Source: a virus. From it: DNA of 29,191 bases. Below the pieces are notes generated by a model, which saw only the letters and a list, made by a program, of their open reading frames with translations, did no database searches and was not told the origin of the DNA. Positions 1 through 7,315 of the stretch are shown here, in pieces (position 1 is the first letter of the stretch; each line of letters starts with the position of its first letter). The stretch lies in the IMG/VR virus record IMGVR_UViG_3300032304_001044, positions 1 to 29,191 of that record. One strand, written 5' to 3'. The translations under genes were made by a program, and so were the position numbers.

Positions 1-1347
1 ACTCCAGATGTTCATGAGTGGACGTTTGGCATAGATGGTGCGTTGACATTGCCTACCGGTGGACATATCGGTCCGAGTGGTGGTAAAGGCGAGGGTACTA
101 CGTATGGCGGCGCAAATGACCATTTAGTAAGTTTAACCAGTTATTATAATAGTGGTCTATATTCCAGTTGTGTTACTGCTTACGCTGATGGTACATTAAA
201 CATCACTGCTTATAATGATGGCGGACCAAATCCGGCTAAAATCTGGACATTTGACAATACTAGTACTCTGACACTCCCAGATAACAGTGGTATTAAATCT
301 TCTACCAACATCGACATCACCATAGACACTCCGGACAGCAGTACATTCAATTGGCGATTTGGGGCGGACGGTGACCTAACATTCCCAGACAATACTGTAC
401 AAACCACAGCCTACACTGGCAATACCACAGTGGCCAAAGACGGTCCAACTTTGCCAACTACTTCGGGTGTTGTGGAAACATTAAATCACGATTCTGTGCT
501 AACTGGGCTAACTGATGGTACATACGGTCCGTTTACACGAGATGTAGTGACATTCAGTGTTATAGTAGCCAGCGGAGTTATTAATTCGTTCAGTAACATT
601 ACTGTCAGTGGTGATTTGCCTGTTAACGCTGTGATAGGCACAATTAGTGGCGGCGATATTAGCGAGACAGCAGTTACTACTACTTGGACGAGTCCTACTG
701 ATTTTCCAGGATACGGCGGAGGCCCTATGGGCTCGGGGTGTGTGCTAACTGGCCCTGGAAGTTCAACTGGTAGAATTAATATTAAGTTAACTGACCCCGC
801 AAAACAAACTGCTTGGTTGGCCCTGGCTATTGGTGCGCAAGTTACTGTTGCTGGTACAGGTATAATAGGATCACCGCTCACATTAGACTTAACCGGTGTA
901 AGCGGACAAGATGGTGATTTTTACTATCAAGAATTTAGTACTCCTGGAGCACTTTATCAAAACGGTGTGAGTAGTATTAATTCAGTTTCATTTACCCAGG
1001 GTGGTAATACTACAATTACCATTACAGTTGCCAGTGTAGTACAAGCAACACCTGTAGCCATAGACTTAACTAAAACAGTTAACAAACTGGCAGACGGTAG
1101 TTACACATTGGCCAACGGTACGGAAGGACAGATCTTGTATTTGGTTATGCAAAATGGTACTGTTCCGGCTAACGTAAGTGTATTAGTTGCCAACAGTCGT
1201 AATATAGGCGTTGGCACGTTGTCGCCATTCAGCGTATACGACAATTCTGATGATAGTTATTATGATAATATCGGTGGCTTCTGTACTTTAATCTTTACAG
1301 ACGGTGCTTGGCAACAGAGTGGCGGAGCGTGGGGTACCCCAACTTAA
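1..1347 (+). CDS. Fibre-like structural protein, 5'-truncated
   Basis: The reading frame is open from base 1, so the gene begins upstream of the window; a TTG at 43 is not the true start because the residues before it (W-T-F-G-x-D-G-x-L-T) belong to a motif repeated later. The pattern W-x-F-G-x-D-G-x-L-T-x-P appears at the window start and again near residue 105 of the stretch starting at 43, with a degenerate copy (WTFDNTSTLTLP) between them. The rest is rich in Thr, Ser, Gly, Asn and Val with predicted beta character, and no catalytic motif is seen. The C-terminus has a Gly-rich aromatic tail (W-x-x-S-G-G-A-W-G), a pattern common in tail fibre and other virion appendage proteins of marine T4-like phages. 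It lies upstream of the neck gene, where T4 has fibre and whisker genes. The role as appendage or adhesin is inferred. Confidence 0.6.
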   Translation, partial: TPDVHEWTFGIDGALTLPTGGHIGPSGGKGEGTTYGGANDHLVSLTSYYNSGLYSSCVTAYADGTLNITAYNDGGPNPAKIWTFDNTSTLTLPDNSGIKSSTNIDITIDTPDSSTFNWRFGADGDLTFPDNTVQTTAYTGNTTVAKDGPTLPTTSGVVETLNHDSVLTGLTDGTYGPFTRDVVTFSVIVASGVINSFSNITVSGDLPVNAVIGTISGGDISETAVTTTWTSPTDFPGYGGGPMGSGCVLTGPGSSTGRINIKLTDPAKQTAWLALAIGAQVTVAGTGIIGSPLTLDLTGVSGQDGDFYYQEFSTPGALYQNGVSSINSVSFTQGGNTTITITVASVVQATPVAIDLTKTVNKLADGSYTLANGTEGQILYLVMQNGTVPANVSVLVANSRNIGVGTLSPFSVYDNSDDSYYDNIGGFCTLIFTDGAWQQSGGAWGTPT

Positions 1348-1350
1348 ACG

Positions 1351-1358
1351 GTAAATAT
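1351..1358 (+). promoter_or_regulatory. Possible late promoter box (GTAAATAT)
   Basis: GTAAATAT resembles the T4 late -10 element TATAAATA. It lies just after the fibre stop codon and 16 nt before the ATG of the neck gene. Support is the sequence match and its position only. Confidence 0.35.
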
Positions 1359-1374
1359 ACTAAAGAGATAATGT

Positions 1375-2151
1375 ATGCCAACACAAGAAATTAACGAACT
1401 ACAACAAGCAAAAACTGAAGTCTACAATTATTGTAAGGCCATGCTAGGTGACGGAATGATTGACGTTGAATTAGATCCCATTCATTACGAAACTGCTCTA
1501 AGCAGAGCATTGGGCAAGTATCGTCAACGAGGCGACAGTAGTGTGGAAGAAAGTTACATGTTTTTGACCACGGTACAGGATCAAAACACATACACTCTGC
1601 CCAAAGAAGTTATTGAAGTACGTCAAATATTCCGCAGAAGTATCGGTAGTAGAAGTGGCAGTGGCAGTGGCGGCACAATCTTTGAACCGTTCAACTTGGC
1701 CTACACCAATACCTATTTGCTATCCAGTAGCAACATGGGTGGCATACTAACCTATGAGTTGTTTGCACAATATCAAGAAATGATTGGGCGTATGTTTGGT
1801 AGTTTTATTGAATTCAAATGGCACAGTCAAAGTCACAAATTAACAATATTACAGCGTCCACGTAACAGTGACGAAGAACTAATGCTTTACTGCTACAACT
1901 ATCGTCCTGACATCGGCATCTTAAATGATGTATATGCTACACAGTGGGTTAAAGATTACACTCTAGCCAACTGCAAACTAATGCTGGGTCAAGCTCGTGA
2001 AAAGTTTGCTCAGATCGCAGGACCACAAGGTGGAACCAGCCTAAACGGTGCCGCACTTAAAACTGAAGGCCAAACTGAAATTGAAAATCTTGAAAAAGAT
2101 TTGGCTACACAAGTTGCCGGCGGCCGTGGCTACACATTCATTATTGGTTAA
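1375..2151 (+). CDS. 13: Neck / head-completion protein, gp13-like
   Basis: This 258-aa protein has the layout of gp13-type neck proteins of marine T4-like phages. It has an N-terminal helical segment starting YNYCKAMLGDG with an aliphatic repeat around residues 25-50, then a YTLPKEVIEV strand region. A middle beta region contains a Ser/Gly-rich loop near residues 84-93. The C-terminal half has W-V-K-D-Y-T-L-A-N-C-K, followed by GPQGG-x-SLNGAAL and E-x-E-I-E-x-L-E-x-D-L. In T4, gp13 joins the portal vertex after packaging and, with gp14, forms the neck to which the tail docks. T4 gp13 is somewhat longer (309 aa). The start ATG at 1375 follows a late-type box and has only a weak purine stretch (AGAG) upstream. 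A gp13 paralogue or gp14 is the main alternative; the resemblance is from memory of the family. Confidence 0.65.
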   Translation: MPTQEINELQQAKTEVYNYCKAMLGDGMIDVELDPIHYETALSRALGKYRQRGDSSVEESYMFLTTVQDQNTYTLPKEVIEVRQIFRRSIGSRSGSGSGGTIFEPFNLAYTNTYLLSSSNMGGILTYELFAQYQEMIGRMFGSFIEFKWHSQSHKLTILQRPRNSDEELMLYCYNYRPDIGILNDVYATQWVKDYTLANCKLMLGQAREKFAQIAGPQGGTSLNGAALKTEGQTEIENLEKDLATQVAGGRGYTFIIG

Positions 2152-2158
2152 AAAAGAG

Positions 2159-2187
2159 TTGACCTTGTAATCTAACTGTTATATACT
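2159..2187 (+). promoter_or_regulatory. Sigma70-type promoter for dNMP kinase
   Basis: TTGACC (2159-2164) and TATACT (2182-2187) are separated by 17 nt, close to the bacterial vegetative consensus. A GGAGG-like site at about 2200-2204 precedes the ATG at 2209. The element looks like an early/host-polymerase promoter, unlike the xTAAATA boxes of the surrounding structural genes. Confidence 0.65.
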
Positions 2188-2208
2188 AGCGTTACTTACG
2201 GAGGCGCT

Positions 2209-2889
2209 ATGATTATAGGTGTGTGCGGTTTTATTGGTTCAGGCAAAGATACTATTGCCGATTATCTAGTTAATTTTCATGAATTTAGACGAGAAAGTTT
2301 TGCGTCGACACTGAAAGATGCTGTGTCAGCAGTGTTTGGCTGGGACAGAACCATGCTGGAAGGTAGAACCAAAGCCGCTCGTGAATGGCGTGAACAAGTG
2401 GATCCATGGTGGGCCCAACGCTTGGAAATGCCTAATCTAACTCCACGCTGGGTACTACAATACTGGGGCACAGAAGTATGCCGCAGAGCATTTCATGATG
2501 ATATCTGGATTGCCAGCCTAGAAAACAAACTTCGCAACAGTAAAGACGATGTTGTTATCAGTGACTGCCGTTTCCCCAATGAAATTAAATCAATTAAAGA
2601 TGCTGGTGGTGTCATAGTATGGGTCAAACGTGGCGAATTGCCCGATTGGTACAGCACAGCCGTGGAAGCAAATGCGGGCAATAATGTGGCCGCCAATGAC
2701 TTGAAAATGAAGAAAATTCATGCCAGTGAAACTGCATGGGTCGGCACTGAGTTTGATGCTGTTTTAGATAACAACGGTAGCATTGATGACTTGTACGAAG
2801 AAATTAAAAATCTGGTGTTAGATCGCCTTGCTTCCACTTCACTCCCTCGCGATGTAGTGACCGTTGACAGTTTGCACACACAGTTTTAA
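2209..2889 (+). CDS. 1: Deoxynucleoside monophosphate kinase (gp1)
   Basis: This 226-aa protein matches the T4 gp1 family, which phosphorylates dNMPs to dNDPs for phage DNA synthesis in the cytoplasm. The P-loop is GFIGSGKDT at residues 7-15. W45-D46-R47 followed by R-x-x-W-R-E-Q-V-D lies in the region that binds the nucleotide and phosphate donor in this family. Further on are L-Q-Y-W-G-T-E and a conserved VVISDCRFPNEI segment. T4 gp1 is 241 aa, so the length is normal. The start ATG at 2209 has a good GGAGG site and its own sigma70-like promoter, which suggests expression before the late genes around it. The last 86 nt (2804-2889) are read on the other strand as the end of the small HNH-type gene, so this stretch is doubly coding. 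Confidence 0.9.
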   Translation: MIIGVCGFIGSGKDTIADYLVNFHEFRRESFASTLKDAVSAVFGWDRTMLEGRTKAAREWREQVDPWWAQRLEMPNLTPRWVLQYWGTEVCRRAFHDDIWIASLENKLRNSKDDVVISDCRFPNEIKSIKDAGGVIVWVKRGELPDWYSTAVEANAGNNVAANDLKMKKIHASETAWVGTEFDAVLDNNGSIDDLYEEIKNLVLDRLASTSLPRDVVTVDSLHTQF

Positions 2890-3139
2890 GATTAGCGGGT
2901 CTACAATTAGTCAAGTCTCCGTCCACATGGAACACGTTAAACACTTCTCGGAACTTGCTCTTGTATCCGCACTTCTCACAAAAATCTCGTTGTCTATATC
3001 CTAGTCTATACCAGACGGGAACGCCCGGACCAGTGCCAGCGGCACAACCGTCGCACTTGGTTCTATAATAAGCACGTTTGCCTTTGTAATAGTTGATAGC
3101 ACAAGGCTTCTTTTGACAGATTTTGCATAAAGGACGCAT
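2804..3139 (-). CDS. Small zinc-ribbon HNH-type protein
   Basis: This 111-aa minus-strand gene encodes Cys pairs C5/C8, C29/C32, C54/C57 and C88/C91. Between the last two pairs is an HNH-like core: FHVDGD around residues 70-75, N78, and a P-x-NLKTVC segment at 81-88. HNH nucleases and recombination endonuclease VII share this ββα-metal layout, but the usual final His after the last CxxC is not at its standard place (C-A-N-C-Q), so catalysis is uncertain. Similar small proteins ending in W-K-Q-G-D-L-x-P-D-F recur in T4-like cyanophages, which supports this reading. It is convergent with dNMP kinase and overlaps its last 86 nt. A perfect TATAAATA box lies 4 nt before the ATG on the minus strand with no Shine-Dalgarno, predicting a nearly leaderless late mRNA. 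Confidence 0.8.
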   Translation of the reverse strand: MRPLCKICQKKPCAINYYKGKRAYYRTKCDGCAAGTGPGVPVWYRLGYRQRDFCEKCGYKSKFREVFNVFHVDGDLTNCRPANLKTVCANCQRSLHREGVKWKQGDLTPDF

Positions 3140-3143
3140 AAAC

Positions 3144-3151
3144 TATTTATA
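3144..3151 (-). promoter_or_regulatory. Consensus T4-type late promoter (TATAAATA, minus strand)
   Basis: The plus strand reads TATTTATA, which is TATAAATA on the minus strand and identical to the T4 late consensus. Only 4 nt separate it from the ATG of the HNH-type gene. In T4 these promoters need sigma factor gp55 and the sliding clamp gp45. Confidence 0.75.
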
Positions 3152-3208
3152 CCACCCCTTTTCGCACCCTTTTCATGGTTGTATAACAGAGCATTTTATC
3201 TTATCTCC

Positions 3209-3216
3209 GCTAAATA
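3209..3216 (+). promoter_or_regulatory. Late promoter box for tail sheath (GCTAAATA)
   Basis: GCTAAATA lies 40 nt upstream of the gp18 ATG. The predicted leader of about 35 nt carries AGGAG at 3244-3248, a strong ribosome site 8 nt before the start, as expected for a very abundant virion protein. Confidence 0.5.
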
Positions 3217-3256
3217 TTGTTAGAGCTTACAAAAGAGCTAATTAGGAGATAAGGAT

Positions 3257-6200
3257 ATGGCTTTAACTTCCCCAGGCGTACAGGTTTCCGTAATAGACGA
3301 AAGTTTTTACACACCTGCTGAACCAGGTACACGCCCACTGTTTATTGTTGCTTCGGCACAGGACAAAACCAACGGAGCAGGTACAGGTACAGCACAAGGT
3401 ACACTAGCCGCTAACGCAGGCAAGGTTTATTTATTGACAAGTCAACGTGATTTAGTTGACACATTCGGCGACCCAACATTCCGTGTTGACGCCAACAACA
3501 ATCCAATTCACGCAGGTGAATTAAACGAATATGGCTTACAAGCCGCATACAGTTATTTAGGTGTAAGCAACAGTACTTTCGTTGTTCGTGCTGATATGGA
3601 CTTGGAAAAACTAGTGGCCAGTGCAGACGCACCAGGCGGCGCACCAGCAGACGGTACTTTCTGGCTAGACAGTGATGCTACCACATATGGTATTTTTGAA
3701 TGGAATGGCGCTGCCGCTACGTCAACAGGCGGACAGAGTTTTACCAACAAAGTTCCAACTATTGTTACAACAGGTGTTCCATCAAACAGCGTGGGTGCAG
3801 TGGGTACATACGCAGTATCGTACAATGCCAGCAATACAAGTGTTGGTCACTTGGTAAAGATTTATTATAAGAGTGCTTACGATACAGATGGTAGCACAGG
3901 CACAGCAAGTTGGGTACAAGTTGGTTCTAGCTCATGGGCAACAGCTCATCCAGTTATTACTCCAACAGTATCAGGATTTACTCAAGGTGCAACAATATCA
4001 GGTGCAACACTATCGTTCGCAACTAACGGCGGATCACCAAGTAACGTGATTACAACCGGTGCAACAGTTGAATCTCTAGCAGACGACATTAACCTAGCGG
4101 CTATCGCAGGCGTTGGCGCTCGTGTTGTCAATGGTGTTTTACATATTTTTGCAAAAACCAACGATGTTAATAGAATCGACATCAGCGCACCCGTTTCGGC
4201 AACACTAACAGCATTAGGTATGGTAGAAGGCACATATTATGCCGCAGACTTTAAGATCAGCCCACATACCGATGTTCCATTATGGAAACGTAATAAACCT
4301 GGAAATCTTGCTCGTCCTACAGGATCTGTATGGATGAAAACCACAGAACCAAACTTGGGTGCTCGTTGGAGAGTTAAGATTTACAACGGTACCACACAGT
4401 TGTGGGATGAAGCCAGTGCTCCATTGTACGACACAAACCAAGCGGCAAATTACGGTATCGATCCAACCAAAGGCGGATTTGGTATTCCTGTAAACAGCGT
4501 TTATGTACAATATAACTATGATGAGTTTGTACAACCTTTAGCAGAGTTCCGTGTAATGCGCAGAGCACGTAGTGGTTCTACAGTGGTTAACACAGTACAA
4601 ATCGGTACAACTACATTGACATCTGGACAAGATTATGCAATCAGTTTAGGTGCCAGTCAAGTTGGTAGTGCCACACTAGCAGAAGGTGTCGTAACATTTA
4701 CAGCCGCTCCAGTGGCCGCAACAACTGCCACAAGAATCGCAGCCGCAATCAACAGTGCCAATATTGGCGCCATTGAAGCCAGCGTAACAACAGATAACCG
4801 TGTTAAGATTGAAAATACAGTGGGCGGTGATATCCGTTTTGCAGATGTGGGCGACAGTGCTACTGGCGCTTCCGCAGTTGGCAAACTAGGATTTATCAGC
4901 GAAAATACCAACGTGTATGTATTAGGAACTACAGATGACACATATGAATATGTTGCTAGTAACTGGATTCCACGTACATTTGCAGGCACAACACAAAGTT
5001 ACTTTATCGACACAGCGGCTCCAACTACACTAGTTGCAGACGGCGAACTATGGTATAGTTCAGTGGTTGATGAAGTGGATCTAATGATTCACAATGGTAC
5101 CACATGGGTAGGTTATGGTAATTTTTACAATGACACAGATCCAGCAGGTCCTATTGTAAGTGCTACACAGCCAACATTATTTGCAGACGGCACCACAGAA
5201 ATCGATGCGGCCGCAGATGGTCAAATCTGGGTTGACACCAGTGACATCGAAAACTATCCAGTAATCAAACGCTGGAACGGTGATTTACTAAGATGGCAAG
5301 CACTAGATGTAACAGATCAAACAACAGAAAACGGCGTATTATTTGCCGATGCACGTTGGGCCGCCGCAGGTGCTGACGATGAGCCCGCAACAATCGCTGA
5401 ACTATGGTTAAGCAATTTCTTAGACTTTGATGCTCCAGATCCTGCACTATATCCACGCGGTATGGTGTTGTTCAACTTGCGTCGTAGCGGATTTAATGTC
5501 AAGAGATTTAAACGTAACTACATCGACTTGACAGCAGACAACGGACGTATGGGTGATGTTTCTATGGAAGCATACTATCCACATCGTTGGGTTACTGAGT
5601 CTGGTAATCAAGCAGACGGTTCAGGTTCATTTGGACGTCATGCACAACGTAAGGTTGTGATCCAAGCACTACAGGCATTGGTAAACAGCAACGAAGATAT
5701 TCGCGATACAGAAGTACGTGGATTCAACTTAATGGCTTGCCCAGGATACCCAGAGTTAATTGGCGAAATGGTTTCATTGAACTATGACAGAGGTCTAACA
5801 ACTTTTGTTGTGGGCGATACTCCTCCACGCTTGACTCCGGATGCTACAACAATCAATGACTGGGGCAACAACGTTGCACTAAGTCTACAAGATGATGACA
5901 ATGGACTTGTAAGTTTTGATGAATACCTAGGTGTATTTTATCCATGGGGCTTCACAAGCGACAATGCAGGACGCGATGTTGCTGTTCCTCCAAGTCACAT
6001 GATTTGTCGTATGATTGCACTAAGCGACCAAGTAAGTTATCCTTGGTTTGCACCAGCAGGAACACGTCGTGGCGGTATTACCAACGCAACAGCAGTTGGT
6101 TATGTGACCAGCGAAGGCGAGTTCCAATCAGTAGCTCTAAATGAAGGACAACGTGATACATTGTATAACGCAAAAGTTAATCCAATCACATTCTTCACTG

Positions 6201-6574
6201 GAGCAGGTTTAGTAAACTTTGGACAGAAGACTCGCGCAAGAAACGCTTCTGCCTTAGACAGAATCAACGTAGCACGTTTGGTAATTTACTTACGTAGCCA
6301 GTTGAACAAACTTGCTAAACCATACATTTTTGAACCTAATGACAAGATCACTAGGGACGAAATCAAGCAACAGGTTGAAAGTCTGTTGCTGGAGTTAGTC
6401 GGACAACGTGCTCTATATGACTTCTTAGTTGTGTGTGACGAAAGTAACAACACACCAAATAGAATTGATAGAAACGAATTGTATGTAGACATTGCTATTG
6501 AACCAGTGAAGGCTGTGGAATTCATTTATATTCCAGTACGCTTGAAGAATACTGGTGAGATTGCAGGGCTATAA
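3257..6574 (+). CDS. 18: Contractile tail sheath protein (gp18), enlarged
   Basis: The N-terminus (SPGVQVSVIDES) and the C-terminal 370 residues (P-R-G-M-V-L-F-N-L-R-R-S-G-F-N-V, HRWVTESGN, CPGYPEL, YPWFAPAGTRRGG, VARLVIYLRSQL) are typical of T4-family sheath subunits, which polymerise around the tail tube and contract at injection. The protein is 1105 aa against 659 in T4. The extra length lies between about residues 130 and 700. Within it, a D-G-x-x-W ... W/Y-N-G motif occurs four times (about 132-151, 355-378, 595-619, 653-679), and two long related modules (about 131-330 and 355-555) each end in a segment with A-x-x-I-N-x-A-x-I and LG (G320-G323; L544-G545). These insertions would sit on the outer surface by analogy with T4 gp18. 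ATG 3257 is chosen for its AGGAG site. Confidence 0.93.
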   Translation: MALTSPGVQVSVIDESFYTPAEPGTRPLFIVASAQDKTNGAGTGTAQGTLAANAGKVYLLTSQRDLVDTFGDPTFRVDANNNPIHAGELNEYGLQAAYSYLGVSNSTFVVRADMDLEKLVASADAPGGAPADGTFWLDSDATTYGIFEWNGAAATSTGGQSFTNKVPTIVTTGVPSNSVGAVGTYAVSYNASNTSVGHLVKIYYKSAYDTDGSTGTASWVQVGSSSWATAHPVITPTVSGFTQGATISGATLSFATNGGSPSNVITTGATVESLADDINLAAIAGVGARVVNGVLHIFAKTNDVNRIDISAPVSATLTALGMVEGTYYAADFKISPHTDVPLWKRNKPGNLARPTGSVWMKTTEPNLGARWRVKIYNGTTQLWDEASAPLYDTNQAANYGIDPTKGGFGIPVNSVYVQYNYDEFVQPLAEFRVMRRARSGSTVVNTVQIGTTTLTSGQDYAISLGASQVGSATLAEGVVTFTAAPVAATTATRIAAAINSANIGAIEASVTTDNRVKIENTVGGDIRFADVGDSATGASAVGKLGFISENTNVYVLGTTDDTYEYVASNWIPRTFAGTTQSYFIDTAAPTTLVADGELWYSSVVDEVDLMIHNGTTWVGYGNFYNDTDPAGPIVSATQPTLFADGTTEIDAAADGQIWVDTSDIENYPVIKRWNGDLLRWQALDVTDQTTENGVLFADARWAAAGADDEPATIAELWLSNFLDFDAPDPALYPRGMVLFNLRRSGFNVKRFKRNYIDLTADNGRMGDVSMEAYYPHRWVTESGNQADGSGSFGRHAQRKVVIQALQALVNSNEDIRDTEVRGFNLMACPGYPELIGEMVSLNYDRGLTTFVVGDTPPRLTPDATTINDWGNNVALSLQDDDNGLVSFDEYLGVFYPWGFTSDNAGRDVAVPPSHMICRMIALSDQVSYPWFAPAGTRRGGITNATAVGYVTSEGEFQSVALNEGQRDTLYNAKVNPITFFTGAGLVNFGQKTRARNASALDRINVARLVIYLRSQLNKLAKPYIFEPNDKITRDEIKQQVESLLLELVGQRALYDFLVVCDESNNTPNRIDRNELYVDIAIEPVKAVEFIYIPVRLKNTGEIAGL

Positions 6575-6580
6575 GGCTAA

Positions 6581-6588
6581 GATAAATA
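6581..6588 (+). promoter_or_regulatory. Late promoter box for tail tube (GATAAATA)
   Basis: GATAAATA starts 6 nt after the gp18 stop and ends 20 nt before the gp19 ATG. AGGAG at 6594-6598 lies in the predicted leader. Confidence 0.5.
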
Positions 6589-6608
6589 ATTACAGGAGAT
6601 TATAGAGA

Positions 6609-7229
6609 ATGTCTATTTCAACACTAAGCAGATTATCGGTGCCCTTAGCCAGTGACCAGTCAGCAAGCTCTCAAGGCTTGTTGATGCCTAAACTAGCATA
6701 TAGATTTAGGATGTCATTTGAAAACTTTGGAGTATCAACACCAACAACAAACTTAACCAAGCAGGTTGTCGAGGCAAAACGTCCAGAAGTAACGTTTGAT
6801 CCAATTGAACTACCTGTGTACAACAGTCGTGTATATATGGCTGGTAAACACAAGTGGAATCCAGTTACTTGCAAACTACGTGACGATGCAACAGGTGAAG
6901 TACAAAAATTAGTAGGCGAGCAATTACAGAAACAATTTGACTTTTTTGAACAAAGTTCTGCGGCATCAGGAATTGATTATAAATTTACACTACGTTTAGA
7001 AATGTTAGATGGTGGTAACGGTGCAAACGTTCCTACAGTATTAGAAACTTGGGAAATGTATGGCTGTTTCTTAACCACAGCAAGTTATGGTACAGTAAAC
7101 TATGGTAGTAACGATGCAGTAACTATCGATTTAACAATTCAATACGACAACGCAATACAAAGCCCACAAGGCACTGGTATAGGTACAGCAGTAGGAAGAG
7201 CTCTTGGAACTCTCGCTACAGGCGGTTAA
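6609..7229 (+). CDS. 19: Tail tube protein (gp19)
   Basis: This 206-aa protein follows gp18 and matches the T4 gp19 tube family: an early segment L-A-Y-R-F-R-M-S-F-E-N-F-G, a V-x-F-D-P-I-E-L-P-V-Y-N-S-R strand pair, and G-K-H-K-W-N-P-V-T-C-K-L-R-D-D near the middle. The C-terminal half has L-E-T-W-E-M-Y-G-C-F-L and V-T-I-D-L-T-I-Q-Y-D-N-A. Tube subunits stack as hexameric rings inside the sheath and form the DNA channel. T4 gp19 is 163 aa; the extra length here includes an N-terminal stretch before residue 28 and a Gly-rich tail after residue 185. The start has an AGGAG site and its own late box. A strong terminator follows the stop. Confidence 0.9.
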   Translation: MSISTLSRLSVPLASDQSASSQGLLMPKLAYRFRMSFENFGVSTPTTNLTKQVVEAKRPEVTFDPIELPVYNSRVYMAGKHKWNPVTCKLRDDATGEVQKLVGEQLQKQFDFFEQSSAASGIDYKFTLRLEMLDGGNGANVPTVLETWEMYGCFLTTASYGTVNYGSNDAVTIDLTIQYDNAIQSPQGTGIGTAVGRALGTLATGG

Positions 7230-7248
7230 TTAACTCCGGGAGCAATAA

Positions 7249-7283
7249 GATAAAGGGACACTTCGGTGTCCTTTTTCTTTATC
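7249..7283 (+). terminator. Rho-independent terminator after gp19
   Basis: GGACAC (7256-7261), loop TTCG and GTGTCC (7266-7271) form a perfect 6-bp stem followed by TTTTTC. Flanking GATAAAG (7249-7255) and CTTTATC (7277-7283) extend the symmetry, so it may also work on the other strand. Confidence 0.88.
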
Positions 7284-7302
7284 TATACACATAATCGTTA
7301 CC

Positions 7303-7310
7303 GATAAATA
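7303..7310 (+). promoter_or_regulatory. Late promoter box 5 nt before ATG (GATAAATA)
   Basis: GATAAATA ends exactly 5 nt before the ATG at 7316, and no Shine-Dalgarno is present. With T4 late-promoter geometry, transcription would begin at the A of the start codon. Confidence 0.6.
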
Positions 7311-7315
7311 ATTGT

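Noticed and set aside
486-881. Minus-strand 131-aa frame in the fibre-like gene
   Set aside because: It is low-complexity Pro/Val/Leu, opposite a plausible beta-rich structural protein, with no promoter or ribosome site.
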